From: QQUD01 sp039029915
GTDB taxonomy: Bacteria > Chloroflexota > Anaerolineae > Promineifilales > Promineifilaceae
Assembly (NCBI GenBank): GCA_039029915.1
Contig: JBCCFD010000025.1
Location: 1 to 34,587 of the forward strand
Length of the DNA stretch: 34,587 nucleotides
Reading direction: 5' to 3'
Shown: positions 1 to 6,810 of the stretch, in pieces
Layout: every line of letters begins with the position of its first letter
How positions within the stretch are numbered: the stretch's first letter is position 1
The notes under the pieces: model-generated
Databases searched by the model: none
What the model saw: only the letters and a program-made list of their open reading frames with translations
What the model was told of the DNA's origin: nothing
Made by a program: the position numbers and the translations under genes

Positions 1-1383
1 CGACTTCATGCGAATTTGCAGCAGCGTTTTAGCCGCCTGTTCTCCCCCCATCACTGAAATTTGTGAGTTCGGCCATGTAAAAATAAAACGAGGATCATAC
101 GCTCGGCCCGCCATAGCATAATTGCCAGCTCCAAAAGAACCACCAATCATTACCGTAAACTTTGGCACCTGGACGTTTGCCTGCACCATAAGCCACTTCG
201 AGCCATCTTTTGTGATGCCGCGCTGTTCGTACTCTTTTCCAACCATAAAGCCGGTAATATTTTGTAAAAAGAGAAGCGGCACCCCTTCTTTATCGCACAG
301 CTGCATAAATTGAGTGCCTTTATGCACACTATCGTTAAAAAGCACGCCATTGTTGGCAATAATACCAACCTTGTACCCCCAAATGTAGCTGTAGCCACAA
401 ATTAGGGTCGTGCCATAATGAGGCTTAAATTCGTGAAAGCGGCTCCCGTCCACAATACGCGCCATTATTTCACGCATATCAAACTGCTTTTTAATGTCAT
501 CGGGAATAATGCCGTACAGTTCTGCGGGATCGTAATAGGGAGTCTCAATTTCTCGGCGATCAACGTCGGTTTTATTGGGGCGTTTGAGTGTGCCTACGAT
601 CTCTCGAGCCATAGCAAACGCTTCTTCTTCCGTGTCGAAGGCGTAATCGGCCGTGCCGCTGATTGTTGTGTGAACATCCGCCCCCCCCAGCTCATCAGCA
701 GACACATCTTCGCCCGTAGCGGCTTTCACCAACGGCGGACCGCCTAAAAAGATACCGCCTGTGCCGCGCACCATAATTGAATAATCTGAGAGAGCAGGCA
801 CGTACGCCCCACCAGCCGTGCAGTGTCCAACGACAACTGCAATTTGGGGAATACCCAGCTTGCTCAGCTTACACTGATGCCGAAAAATTCGTCCAGCGCC
901 ATCGATATCGGGAAACAGTTCAGCCTGTAAGGGTAAGAACGCCCCCGCGCTGTCGGCAATATGAACGACGGGTAAATGATTTTCAAGCGCGATTTCCATA
1001 CCGCGAATAATTTTTTTAACGCTCAGGGGATACCATGCTCCGCCTTTAATTGAGCTATCGTTGGCGTGGATAAAGACCTCACGGCCGTTTACTATGCCAA
1101 TACCACACACCACGCCAGCACCCGGCACCTCGCCACCGTACGCTTGATTCGCTGCTAGAGATGAAATCTCCAAAAACGGGGTCTCAGGGTCAAGCAACAG
1201 ATTGATTCGCTCCCGAACGAGCAGCTTATCCTGTCGGCGCAGGCGCTCAATATCACGTTCCCGTCGCTCGTGTCGAGCCGCTTCCTGCTTCGCTCGAAAT
1301 TCAGCAACCAACTGTTCGTTGTGGGTTTTAAACTGTTTAAATTTTGATGAGTTTGTGTCGATTTTTGATGCTATCCGTCGCAT
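1..1383 (-). CDS. mccB: Acyl-CoA carboxylase carboxyltransferase subunit (methylcrotonyl-CoA carboxylase beta type), 3' end beyond window
   Basis: Transfers the carboxyl group from carboxybiotin to an acyl-CoA, probably 3-methylcrotonyl-CoA in leucine breakdown. The frame is open from an ATG at 1383 to the window edge (461 codons). Family landmarks are a charged N-terminal helix, LLDPETPFLEIS near residue 70, the acyl-CoA site GHCTAGGAYVPALSDYS, NGVLF followed by the IANN context, and near the edge GGSFGAGNYAM and MGGEQAA. The MGGEQAA ending is typical of the MccB/PccB branch. A Shine-Dalgarno GGAG (1392-1389) lies 5 nt before the ATG. The gene is last seen in the minus-strand order dehydrogenase, lyase, biotin carboxylase, carrier, carboxyltransferase. 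Substrate choice is inferred from the neighbouring HMG-CoA lyase; geranyl-CoA or propionyl-CoA carboxylase is the alternative. About 70 C-terminal residues are missing. Confidence 0.88.
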   Translation of the reverse strand, partial: MRRIASKIDTNSSKFKQFKTHNEQLVAEFRAKQEAARHERRERDIERLRRQDKLLVRERINLLLDPETPFLEISSLAANQAYGGEVPGAGVVCGIGIVNGREVFIHANDSSIKGGAWYPLSVKKIIRGMEIALENHLPVVHIADSAGAFLPLQAELFPDIDGAGRIFRHQCKLSKLGIPQIAVVVGHCTAGGAYVPALSDYSIMVRGTGGIFLGGPPLVKAATGEDVSADELGGADVHTTISGTADYAFDTEEEAFAMAREIVGTLKRPNKTDVDRREIETPYYDPAELYGIIPDDIKKQFDMREIMARIVDGSRFHEFKPHYGTTLICGYSYIWGYKVGIIANNGVLFNDSVHKGTQFMQLCDKEGVPLLFLQNITGFMVGKEYEQRGITKDGSKWLMVQANVQVPKFTVMIGGSFGAGNYAMAGRAYDPRFIFTWPNSQISVMGGEQAAKTLLQIRMKS

Positions 1384-1540
1384 TGGTACTCCGGGATTTG
1401 TTAGTTATTAGTTATTGGTTATTGTGGGTTATGAGCTAGAGGATAGAGCGAGAGGGAGGCATTTGTTTGGGTATGAAAATTTACCGCTTTGCAGCTCTGC
1501 AACGGCCGTTAAACCCTCTAAGCGCTAACTCTAGCTGTCT
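1384..1540. other. Spacer between carrier-protein and carboxyltransferase genes
   Basis: This 157-bp spacer holds an A/C-rich iterated leader on the minus strand (plus-strand 1401-1430), one AACGGCCGTT palindrome (1501-1510) and an 8-bp inverted repeat, AGCTAGAG (1434-1441) with CTCTAGCT (1529-1536). I see no T-run terminator, so the two genes are probably still co-transcribed. Confidence 0.5.
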
Positions 1541-2041
1541 CTATTCAATCGTGACAAGCACGGCCCCCTTATCAAAAGTATCGCCAGCCGACAGGTGCAC
1601 CTCCGTAACCGTCCCGTCTCGATCTGCCGTAATGTCAGTCAGCATTTTCATGGATTCGATTGTCAGGAGAAGTTGGCCTTTGGTAATGCTGTCTCCTTCA
1701 CCAACGTTTAACGAGACGACCGTGCCGGGCATCGGTGCTATCGTTCCGCCCTGTCCCCCCTCTGCACTCGATTGGGTCAATGGGTTTAACACAGTGGCTT
1801 GAAAATTACGGCCGTATCCATGCAAATAATAGGTTCCACCGTCCTCAGCAAAATGGATAGTTTCTTCCCCAAACGGTGATGAAATGCTTAGGGTATTCGG
1901 GCTTAAACGACGCCAGCGAATAGGGATTGGAGATTTAAAATCTGGGATTTGTGCAATGAGCTCACCCTGAGTTTGGGTCGCTTGAGTGGCATCTCGAACA
2001 ATCAGAGCAATTTGGTCGTTGTTCAGTTGAATCATATTCAT
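1541..2041 (-). CDS. Biotin carboxyl carrier protein of acyl-CoA carboxylase (stand-alone)
   Basis: Carries biotin between the biotin carboxylase and carboxyltransferase. The biotinylation motif ESMKM near the C-terminus contains the lysine that receives biotin, inside a lipoyl/biotinyl beta-barrel that starts near GGTIAPMPGTVVSLNVGEGD. The N-terminal half (PIRWRRLSPNTLSISSPFGE) looks like the BT linker domain that normally joins biotin carboxylase to the carrier in fused alpha subunits. I chose the ATG at 2041, which overlaps the stop of the upstream carboxylase as TAATG, with GGAGG about 12 nt upstream. A TTG at 2053 directly abuts that Shine-Dalgarno and is less likely. The product is about 166 aa. 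In most MCC/PCC alpha subunits this module is fused; here it is a separate, translationally coupled gene. Confidence 0.87.
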   Translation of the reverse strand: MNMIQLNNDQIALIVRDATQATQTQGELIAQIPDFKSPIPIRWRRLSPNTLSISSPFGEETIHFAEDGGTYYLHGYGRNFQATVLNPLTQSSAEGGQGGTIAPMPGTVVSLNVGEGDSITKGQLLLTIESMKMLTDITADRDGTVTEVHLSAGDTFDKGAVLVTIE

Positions 2042-3516
2042 TAGTTTTGCCAACCTCCCATCGATTTGTGCATAGATTGAGGCAGATATTCAGCGGACGT
2101 CAACGGCCGTTCCTGCAAAGCAACCACAGACGCCACCATTAATTTCTGTTCACTCGTCAAGGGGGGCAAACCTAGATGCTCTGCTTTTTCCGCGATATAG
2201 CCTGTATGAAACTCCCCCGCTTGAAAATCGGCTTCTTGCATCACGCTTTGGAGCCAATCAAGATTACTCTTCAAACCCAAAAGAATATATTCACGTAGCG
2301 CCTTTTCTGTACCTTTAATGGCTACCATGCGATCTTGCCCATGCACAATCAGCTTCGCAAGCATTGGATCAAAAGCAGAGGTCACGCGCATGCCTTCAAT
2401 AAAACCGCTATCGACTCGCACATTGTCCCCTGATGGTTCTTGATAAAGCAATATAGGTCCAGTTGTTGGAGCAAAATCATCCTCTGGGTCCTCAGCATAA
2501 ATACGGCACTCAATAGCGTGGCCGTTAAATTTAATATCCGTCTGCGTAAACGGTAGTTTTTTACCGTTGGCAACGTTAATTTGCTCAGCCACCAAATCAA
2601 CCCCCGTTACCATTTCGGTCACGGGATGTTCAACTTGGAGCCGTGTATTCATTTCCAAAAAGTAGAATGAGCTATCCTGCGCCAAAATCATCTCGACGGT
2701 GCCCGCATTTTGATAGCCAGCTTTTTGAGCGATTGAAACGGCCGTATTGCAAATATCAGCGCGTAGTTCAGGTGTTAAGGCAGCGGATGGGGCTTCCTCA
2801 ATCACCTTTTGGAACCGGCGCTGAATCGAGCACTCCCGTTCACCAAGGTGAATCACATGTCCGTGCTCATCAGCCAATATTTGAACCTCAATATGGCGCG
2901 GTTTTTCAACATATCGTTCCGCATATAAAGCCCCATCCCCAAACGCTCGCACCGCTTCTTGGCTGGTTAGCTGAATAGCTGATGCTAGCTCAGATGCTTC
3001 ATGCACAATGGTCATTCCTTTACCACCACCACCTGCAGCAGCTTTGAGCAAAAGCGGAAACCCAATGCTGGTGGCCGCTGTGATAAATTCGGCCGTGTCT
3101 TTTTCTTGCGTCACTGATGGCACGATAGGAATATTGTGTTCAATGGCAAAACTTCGCGCCGAAATTTTATTGCCCATTAAATCGATCACCTCTGGGTTTG
3201 GACCGATGAATTTAATGTTTTCTTCAGCCAATCGACGGGCAAACGCCCCGTTTTCAGCCAAAAAGCCAAAGCCCGGATGAACCGCATCTGCACCAGACGT
3301 TTTACACGCCTCAACGATGGCTTCAATGTTGAGATAGGCGGCCACAGGCGTGTCGCCAAACAGTTCAACCGTTTCATCCGCCATTTTGACCGCTGGACTG
3401 TCGGCGTCAGCCGCATGGAAAACAACAACGCCGGAAATATCTAACTTGCGACAGCTCTTGAGAATCCGAACTGCAATTTCGCCTCGATTGGCGATAAGTA
3501 TTTTTTTGATCTTCAT
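2041..3516 (-). CDS. Biotin carboxylase subunit of acyl-CoA carboxylase (methylcrotonyl-CoA carboxylase type)
   Basis: ATP-dependent carboxylation of biotin, the first half-reaction of the acyl-CoA carboxylase. From the ATG at 3516 the protein starts MKIKKILIANRGEIAVRI, the classic pre-ATP-grasp start. Then follow HPGFGFLAEN, the glycine-rich ATP loop AAAGGGGKGM, HIEVQILAD, GERECSIQRRFQKVIEEAPS, and the catalytic segment EMNTRLQVEHPVTEMVTG. The C-terminal carboxylase domain ends near residue 491 with no biotinyl domain. A longer ATG start at 3552 is possible; I prefer 3516 because it matches the family start. Neither has a strong ribosome site. The stop overlaps the carrier-protein ATG. The enzyme probably works with the adjacent carrier and MccB-type subunit on methylcrotonyl-CoA. 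Confidence 0.9.
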   Translation of the reverse strand: MKIKKILIANRGEIAVRILKSCRKLDISGVVVFHAADADSPAVKMADETVELFGDTPVAAYLNIEAIVEACKTSGADAVHPGFGFLAENGAFARRLAEENIKFIGPNPEVIDLMGNKISARSFAIEHNIPIVPSVTQEKDTAEFITAATSIGFPLLLKAAAGGGGKGMTIVHEASELASAIQLTSQEAVRAFGDGALYAERYVEKPRHIEVQILADEHGHVIHLGERECSIQRRFQKVIEEAPSAALTPELRADICNTAVSIAQKAGYQNAGTVEMILAQDSSFYFLEMNTRLQVEHPVTEMVTGVDLVAEQINVANGKKLPFTQTDIKFNGHAIECRIYAEDPEDDFAPTTGPILLYQEPSGDNVRVDSGFIEGMRVTSAFDPMLAKLIVHGQDRMVAIKGTEKALREYILLGLKSNLDWLQSVMQEADFQAGEFHTGYIAEKAEHLGLPPLTSEQKLMVASVVALQERPLTSAEYLPQSMHKSMGGWQN

Positions 3517-3716
3517 ATCTGTGACTGCTTTTGGGTAAATACCTCGTTGCATAAGAAATTATCAATTTTCCTAGAGAAGAAGTATTTATAAACTTTGGTA
3601 ACAAAGGTGTAATTGGTTATTTGTTCATTCGTCATTAGGGTGGTGGGAAAGATGCTGGTCAAAAAACACCTAACGATTAGCTCGTTAAATCGCTGCTCCA
3701 ATTACTCAATTTTTAA

Positions 3717-4664
3717 TTACCAATCACGAACTTCTAACTCTTCCTGTGCATCCTTTTCTAGTTGACAGTGGCTTTCCCACCAGGACCGAATGCGACCACC
3801 AGCGGAATGATTAACGGCCGTTTCTACCTCTGGAATAATATCCATTAAAGCAGGGAAATCGATACCTGTACCAACACCAAGCTTGTGCGCTAAAAAGGCC
3901 ACATCTTCTGTGGCGATGTTACCAGCCGCTCCCGGTGCAAATGGACAGCCACCCAAACCGCCAATGCTGCTATCGACAATGCGTACACCAGCCTGAATCG
4001 CTGCGGATACATTGGCCATACCAAGCGCTTGGGTATCGTGTAGATGAACGGCCAATTTCGACATATCCAACTGCCGACCCAACTGCTCCATCATTCGCCC
4101 GACCTCGAGTGGGTTGGCGTGTCCGATCGTGTCTGCAATGGCTAGCTCATCAACACCCCATGAAAATATTTCTTCGCTCATGCCGATGGTGCGCTCCGGA
4201 GGTGTGCGTCCTTCAAAGGGGCAAACCCAAGCGGTTGACAGATAAGCCCGCACCCAAACACCGTCGAATTTGGCCTGCTCAACAAGTTCACGGCCGATTT
4301 TCATATTTTGAGCAACCGTCATACGGATGTTATTTTGGCAAAATGCCTCTGTGACGGTTAGACCAATAGCAATTGAGCTACAACCTGAGGCTAAGGCTCT
4401 TTCGTACCCGCGCTTGTTGAACACGAGTCCGGTAAATTGGTATGGGGGTTGATTGTAGCGGGAAACGGCCGTTTTCATGATCTGATCTGAATCGGCCATT
4501 TGCGGCACGGCGGATGGCTTAACGTAGCTCGCTACTTCTAAATAACGCAAACCCGCTGAGGTCAGTTTATTAAGAAGGCCAAGCTTTACGGCCGTGTTCA
4601 CCAAATGTCCTTCATTTTGCAGACCGTCTCTCAAACCTACTTCACAAATCCGTAAAAAATCCAT
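3717..4664 (-). CDS. Hydroxymethylglutaryl-CoA lyase
   Basis: Cleaves HMG-CoA to acetoacetate and acetyl-CoA, the last step of leucine degradation. This DRE-TIM-metallolyase barrel is about 315 aa, the normal length. Visible motifs are EVGLRDGLQNE near residue 7 (catalytic Arg-Asp), the metal-binding HLHDTQALGMANV, and the signature SSIGGLGGCPFAPGAAGNIA with the conserved catalytic cysteine. Homocitrate synthase and isopropylmalate synthase are less likely because this signature is specific to HMG-CoA lyases. The gene lies between the acyl-CoA dehydrogenase and the carboxylase genes on the same strand, with 130-bp and about 200-bp spacers. Its leader lacks a Shine-Dalgarno and is A/C-rich (CTATAACCAATAACCAAACAG before ATG). 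Confidence 0.93.
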   Translation of the reverse strand: MDFLRICEVGLRDGLQNEGHLVNTAVKLGLLNKLTSAGLRYLEVASYVKPSAVPQMADSDQIMKTAVSRYNQPPYQFTGLVFNKRGYERALASGCSSIAIGLTVTEAFCQNNIRMTVAQNMKIGRELVEQAKFDGVWVRAYLSTAWVCPFEGRTPPERTIGMSEEIFSWGVDELAIADTIGHANPLEVGRMMEQLGRQLDMSKLAVHLHDTQALGMANVSAAIQAGVRIVDSSIGGLGGCPFAPGAAGNIATEDVAFLAHKLGVGTGIDFPALMDIIPEVETAVNHSAGGRIRSWWESHCQLEKDAQEELEVRDW

Positions 4665-4670
4665 ACTGTT

Positions 4671-4695
4671 TGGTTATTGGTTATAGGTAATCAGG
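4671..4695 (-). repeat. A/C-rich iterated leader before HMG-CoA lyase
   Basis: On the minus strand the sequence reads CCTGATTACCTATAACCAATAACC, ending 7 nt before the ATG. The word AATAACCAA recurs before the genes starting at 1383 and 29389, and a related TATACCAAT form precedes 30321. No Shine-Dalgarno is present here. Confidence 0.5.
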
Positions 4696-4794
4696 TAAAT
4701 TTGGTTTTGCAAGAGTAAAATCAAGAATAAATCTCTCAACCCAAATCTAAAACAACCTAACTAATTACAAATTACCAATTTCAAATTACTCTCT

Positions 4795-5940
4795 TTATTC
4801 TGCCATTAAGTGCCGACCAATCACCATGCGTAAAATTTCGCTGGTACCTTCACCAATCGACATGAGACGAGTGTCTCGGTACATTCGTTCCACTTCAAAC
4901 TCTCGGCTATAGCCAAACCCACCGTGAATTTGGACTGCATTGCGGCAGGTTTTCTCACTAATGTCCGTAGCTAACAATTTCGCCATACCGGCTTCCTTAG
5001 CATAGGGTCGACCTTCATCTTTTAGCCAAGCGGCCCAGTAAAGCATGTGGCGTGCGGCCTGAATCTCAGTCGCCATATCAGCTAGCATGAACGCAACGGC
5101 TTGATGGTTCCCAATAGCGGTTCCCATCGTTTCACGCTCTTTAGCATATTTCATAGACGCATCGAACGCCGCTTGTGCTAAGCCCAAGGCTAACGAGCCA
5201 ATACTGATACGACCTTTTGTTAGGGTTGAAAGGGTTTGCGTTAGGCCCCGCCCCTGTTCACCCAGCAGGTTCTCAAGTGGTACATGTACATTATCAAAAG
5301 TGACAGCATGAGTGGGAGACCCATTTAGTCCCATTTTTTTCTCTGCCGGGTCAATAATAACGCCAGGCGCATCTGTTGGTACAATAATATGGCTTAGTGC
5401 ACGCGATCCTTCTTCACCATCCGTTCGGCAAAGCACAATCATCGTTTCGGCAATACTGGCATTGGTGGCCCACATCTTTGACCCAGTTAATACCCATTCA
5501 TTCCCTACTTTTTCCGCTTTTGTTTTGATATTTCTAAGGTCTGAGCCTGCCCCCGGTTCAGTCAGGGTCAAGCAACCTAGGCGACCTTCCTTTGAGGTTA
5601 GAAGCGGCAACCATTTTTCTTTTTGTGCATCCGTCCCGTAGTCGTTAATCGGTCCCATACCCAAGCAATTATGGGCTGAGATGGCTAAAGAAGTTGACCC
5701 ACAGGCCCAGGCTAGCTCTTCAGTTGCAATCGTTGCGCTGATGCTGTCCATTTCAGCACCACCGTATTGTTCAGGAATTTGCAGACCTTTTAAGCCTAAA
5801 TCAGCCATCTTGCGGGTGGCGGTCCAGTTAAATTCAGATGTTTCGTCAGTATGCTTCGCCATTGGGGCAACTTCGTTTGCCATGAAATTATGAACGATGT
5901 GACGAAACTCTTGTTGTTCAGGGGATAGATCAAAATTCAC
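4795..5940 (-). CDS. Acyl-CoA dehydrogenase, short/branched-chain type
   Basis: FAD-dependent alpha,beta-dehydrogenation of an acyl-CoA, probably isovaleryl-CoA given the operon. The protein is 381 aa, normal for the family. It shows LTEPGAGSDLRNIKTKAE (FAD/substrate loop), MWATNASIAE, KMGLNGSPTHAV, KERETMGTAIGNHQAVAF, QIHGGFGYSREFEVERMYRD and IGEGTSEILRMVIGR. The glutamate in IGEGTSEI (E364) sits where MCAD, SCAD and glutaryl-CoA dehydrogenases place their catalytic base. Canonical isovaleryl-CoA dehydrogenases lack it there and use a glutamate in an earlier helix, where this protein has KGRI. The start is GTG at 5940 with GGAG 6 nt upstream. It is first in the minus-strand operon, divergent from the TetR gene. 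The exact substrate is uncertain. Confidence 0.9.
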   Translation of the reverse strand: MNFDLSPEQQEFRHIVHNFMANEVAPMAKHTDETSEFNWTATRKMADLGLKGLQIPEQYGGAEMDSISATIATEELAWACGSTSLAISAHNCLGMGPINDYGTDAQKEKWLPLLTSKEGRLGCLTLTEPGAGSDLRNIKTKAEKVGNEWVLTGSKMWATNASIAETMIVLCRTDGEEGSRALSHIIVPTDAPGVIIDPAEKKMGLNGSPTHAVTFDNVHVPLENLLGEQGRGLTQTLSTLTKGRISIGSLALGLAQAAFDASMKYAKERETMGTAIGNHQAVAFMLADMATEIQAARHMLYWAAWLKDEGRPYAKEAGMAKLLATDISEKTCRNAVQIHGGFGYSREFEVERMYRDTRLMSIGEGTSEILRMVIGRHLMAE

Positions 5941-5973
5941 TTTGTACTCCAGCAGACAGTTAAAGGTTTCAGG

Positions 5974-6043
5974 TAATAACTGATGTTACGCGGAAAAAAC
6001 CTCTGAGGTTTGCACCAGTGGTACTGCGTAACTCCAGTTATAA
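5974..6043. repeat. MITE-like inverted repeat (L repeat) in the divergent promoter region
   Basis: The 18-bp arms TAATAACTGATGTTACGC (5974-5991) and GCGTAACTCCAGTTATAA (6026-6043) are inverted copies matching at 15 of 18 positions. They enclose a perfect hairpin, AAACCTC-T-GAGGTTT (5997-6011). The left arm is identical over 18 bp to 24001-24018, and the inverted right arm matches 24001-24023 at 20 of 23. No coding potential is visible. It lies between the acyl-CoA dehydrogenase and the tetR gene and could be a small non-autonomous element or a regulatory structure. Confidence 0.7.
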
Positions 6044-6080
6044 GTCAGACAAATCTTTATGCACTTTGTACCTTATAACC

Positions 6081-6110
6081 TTGTAATCGTTTTAAAAATA
6101 GACTCATAAT
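6081..6110 (+). promoter_or_regulatory. Predicted sigma-70 promoter for the tetR-acyltransferase genes
   Basis: TTGTAA (6081-6086) and CATAAT (6105-6110) are separated by 18 nt in an AT-rich spacer, about 80 nt before the tetR ATG. This is a consensus match only; no start site is known. Confidence 0.4.
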
Positions 6111-6129
6111 CTACTATGCAGTATACTAT

Positions 6130-6145
6130 GTTACCACTCAGTAAC
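6130..6145. promoter_or_regulatory. Candidate TetR operator
   Basis: GTTAC-cactca-GTAAC is a perfect 5-bp inverted repeat just downstream of the predicted promoter and 45 bp before the regulator gene. The palindrome AGTATACT (6120-6127) lies beside it. TetR proteins commonly bind such sites in their own divergent promoter region; binding here is inferred. Confidence 0.35.
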
Positions 6146-6189
6146 TATTATTACTAATCATCAACTAAATTGCAACAGGGAATTTAATT

Positions 6190-6810
6190 ATGGCGGGATT
6201 ATCGTGGGGAGAAGGCATTCAAAGTCGGGAAGAACAGCGAGAACGAAAGCGAATGACGATTCTGAGAACCGCTGCCCAAACCATCAATGAGGTCGGCTTC
6301 CGCCAGATGTCATTAGACAAATTAGCAACGAAATTAAATGTCACCAAACCAACCCTCTATTACTATGTCAAAAATAAAGATGATATTTTGAGTAGCATTT
6401 TAGAGGTTGCTATGACTCAGCTTCGTCAAGAAATTCAAACAGTTTCTGAAACCAATCTTTCTGGCTTAGGGAAGTTGCACCACTTTATGCAGAGATATGC
6501 TGTTGTGATGGGAGATGATTTTGGAGCTTGTTTGATTACTTCACGCATCAGCGCCTTCGCATCTGGCTTTAAGGAGCAGTATCATGAAGCCTCGCGTGAG
6601 GTATTAACGGCCGTTCGCACCCTTATCAGTGAGGGAATCCAAGACGGTTCTATTGCTGAATGTGACCCAAAATATGTTTCTTCTGCTTTATTAGGTACAA
6701 TGAATGAAACTGTTTACTGGAATTTCATCGGGGGGAAGGAGAAACCAGAGTTAGCCTTTATACAATTCTGGAAGTTTTTTGAAAAAGGGTTAAGGACGAA
6801 TGTTATTTGA
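6190..6810 (+). CDS. TetR/AcrR family transcriptional regulator
   Basis: A DNA-binding repressor of 206 aa, normal for the family. The helix-turn-helix is at residues about 20-60, with AAQTINEVGFRQMSLDKLA and then VTKPTLYYYVKNKDDIL, the typical TetR recognition helix and YYH/YYY signature. The C-terminal ligand domain is divergent. The gene is transcribed away from the leucine operon, and its last 11 nt overlap the start of the acyltransferase gene, so the two are co-transcribed. TetR regulators in this setting often sense acyl-CoAs (the FadR, PsrA and PaaR types); an acyl-CoA ligand is inferred here. An AGGGA Shine-Dalgarno lies about 8 nt before the ATG. Confidence 0.9.
   Translation: MAGLSWGEGIQSREEQRERKRMTILRTAAQTINEVGFRQMSLDKLATKLNVTKPTLYYYVKNKDDILSSILEVAMTQLRQEIQTVSETNLSGLGKLHHFMQRYAVVMGDDFGACLITSRISAFASGFKEQYHEASREVLTAVRTLISEGIQDGSIAECDPKYVSSALLGTMNETVYWNFIGGKEKPELAFIQFWKFFEKGLRTNVI

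Noticed and set aside
3935..4354. Plus-strand ORF of 139 codons inside the HMG-CoA lyase gene, and other long antisense frames
   Set aside because: They overlap clearly recognisable minus-strand enzymes, lack family motifs and show no independent ribosome sites.
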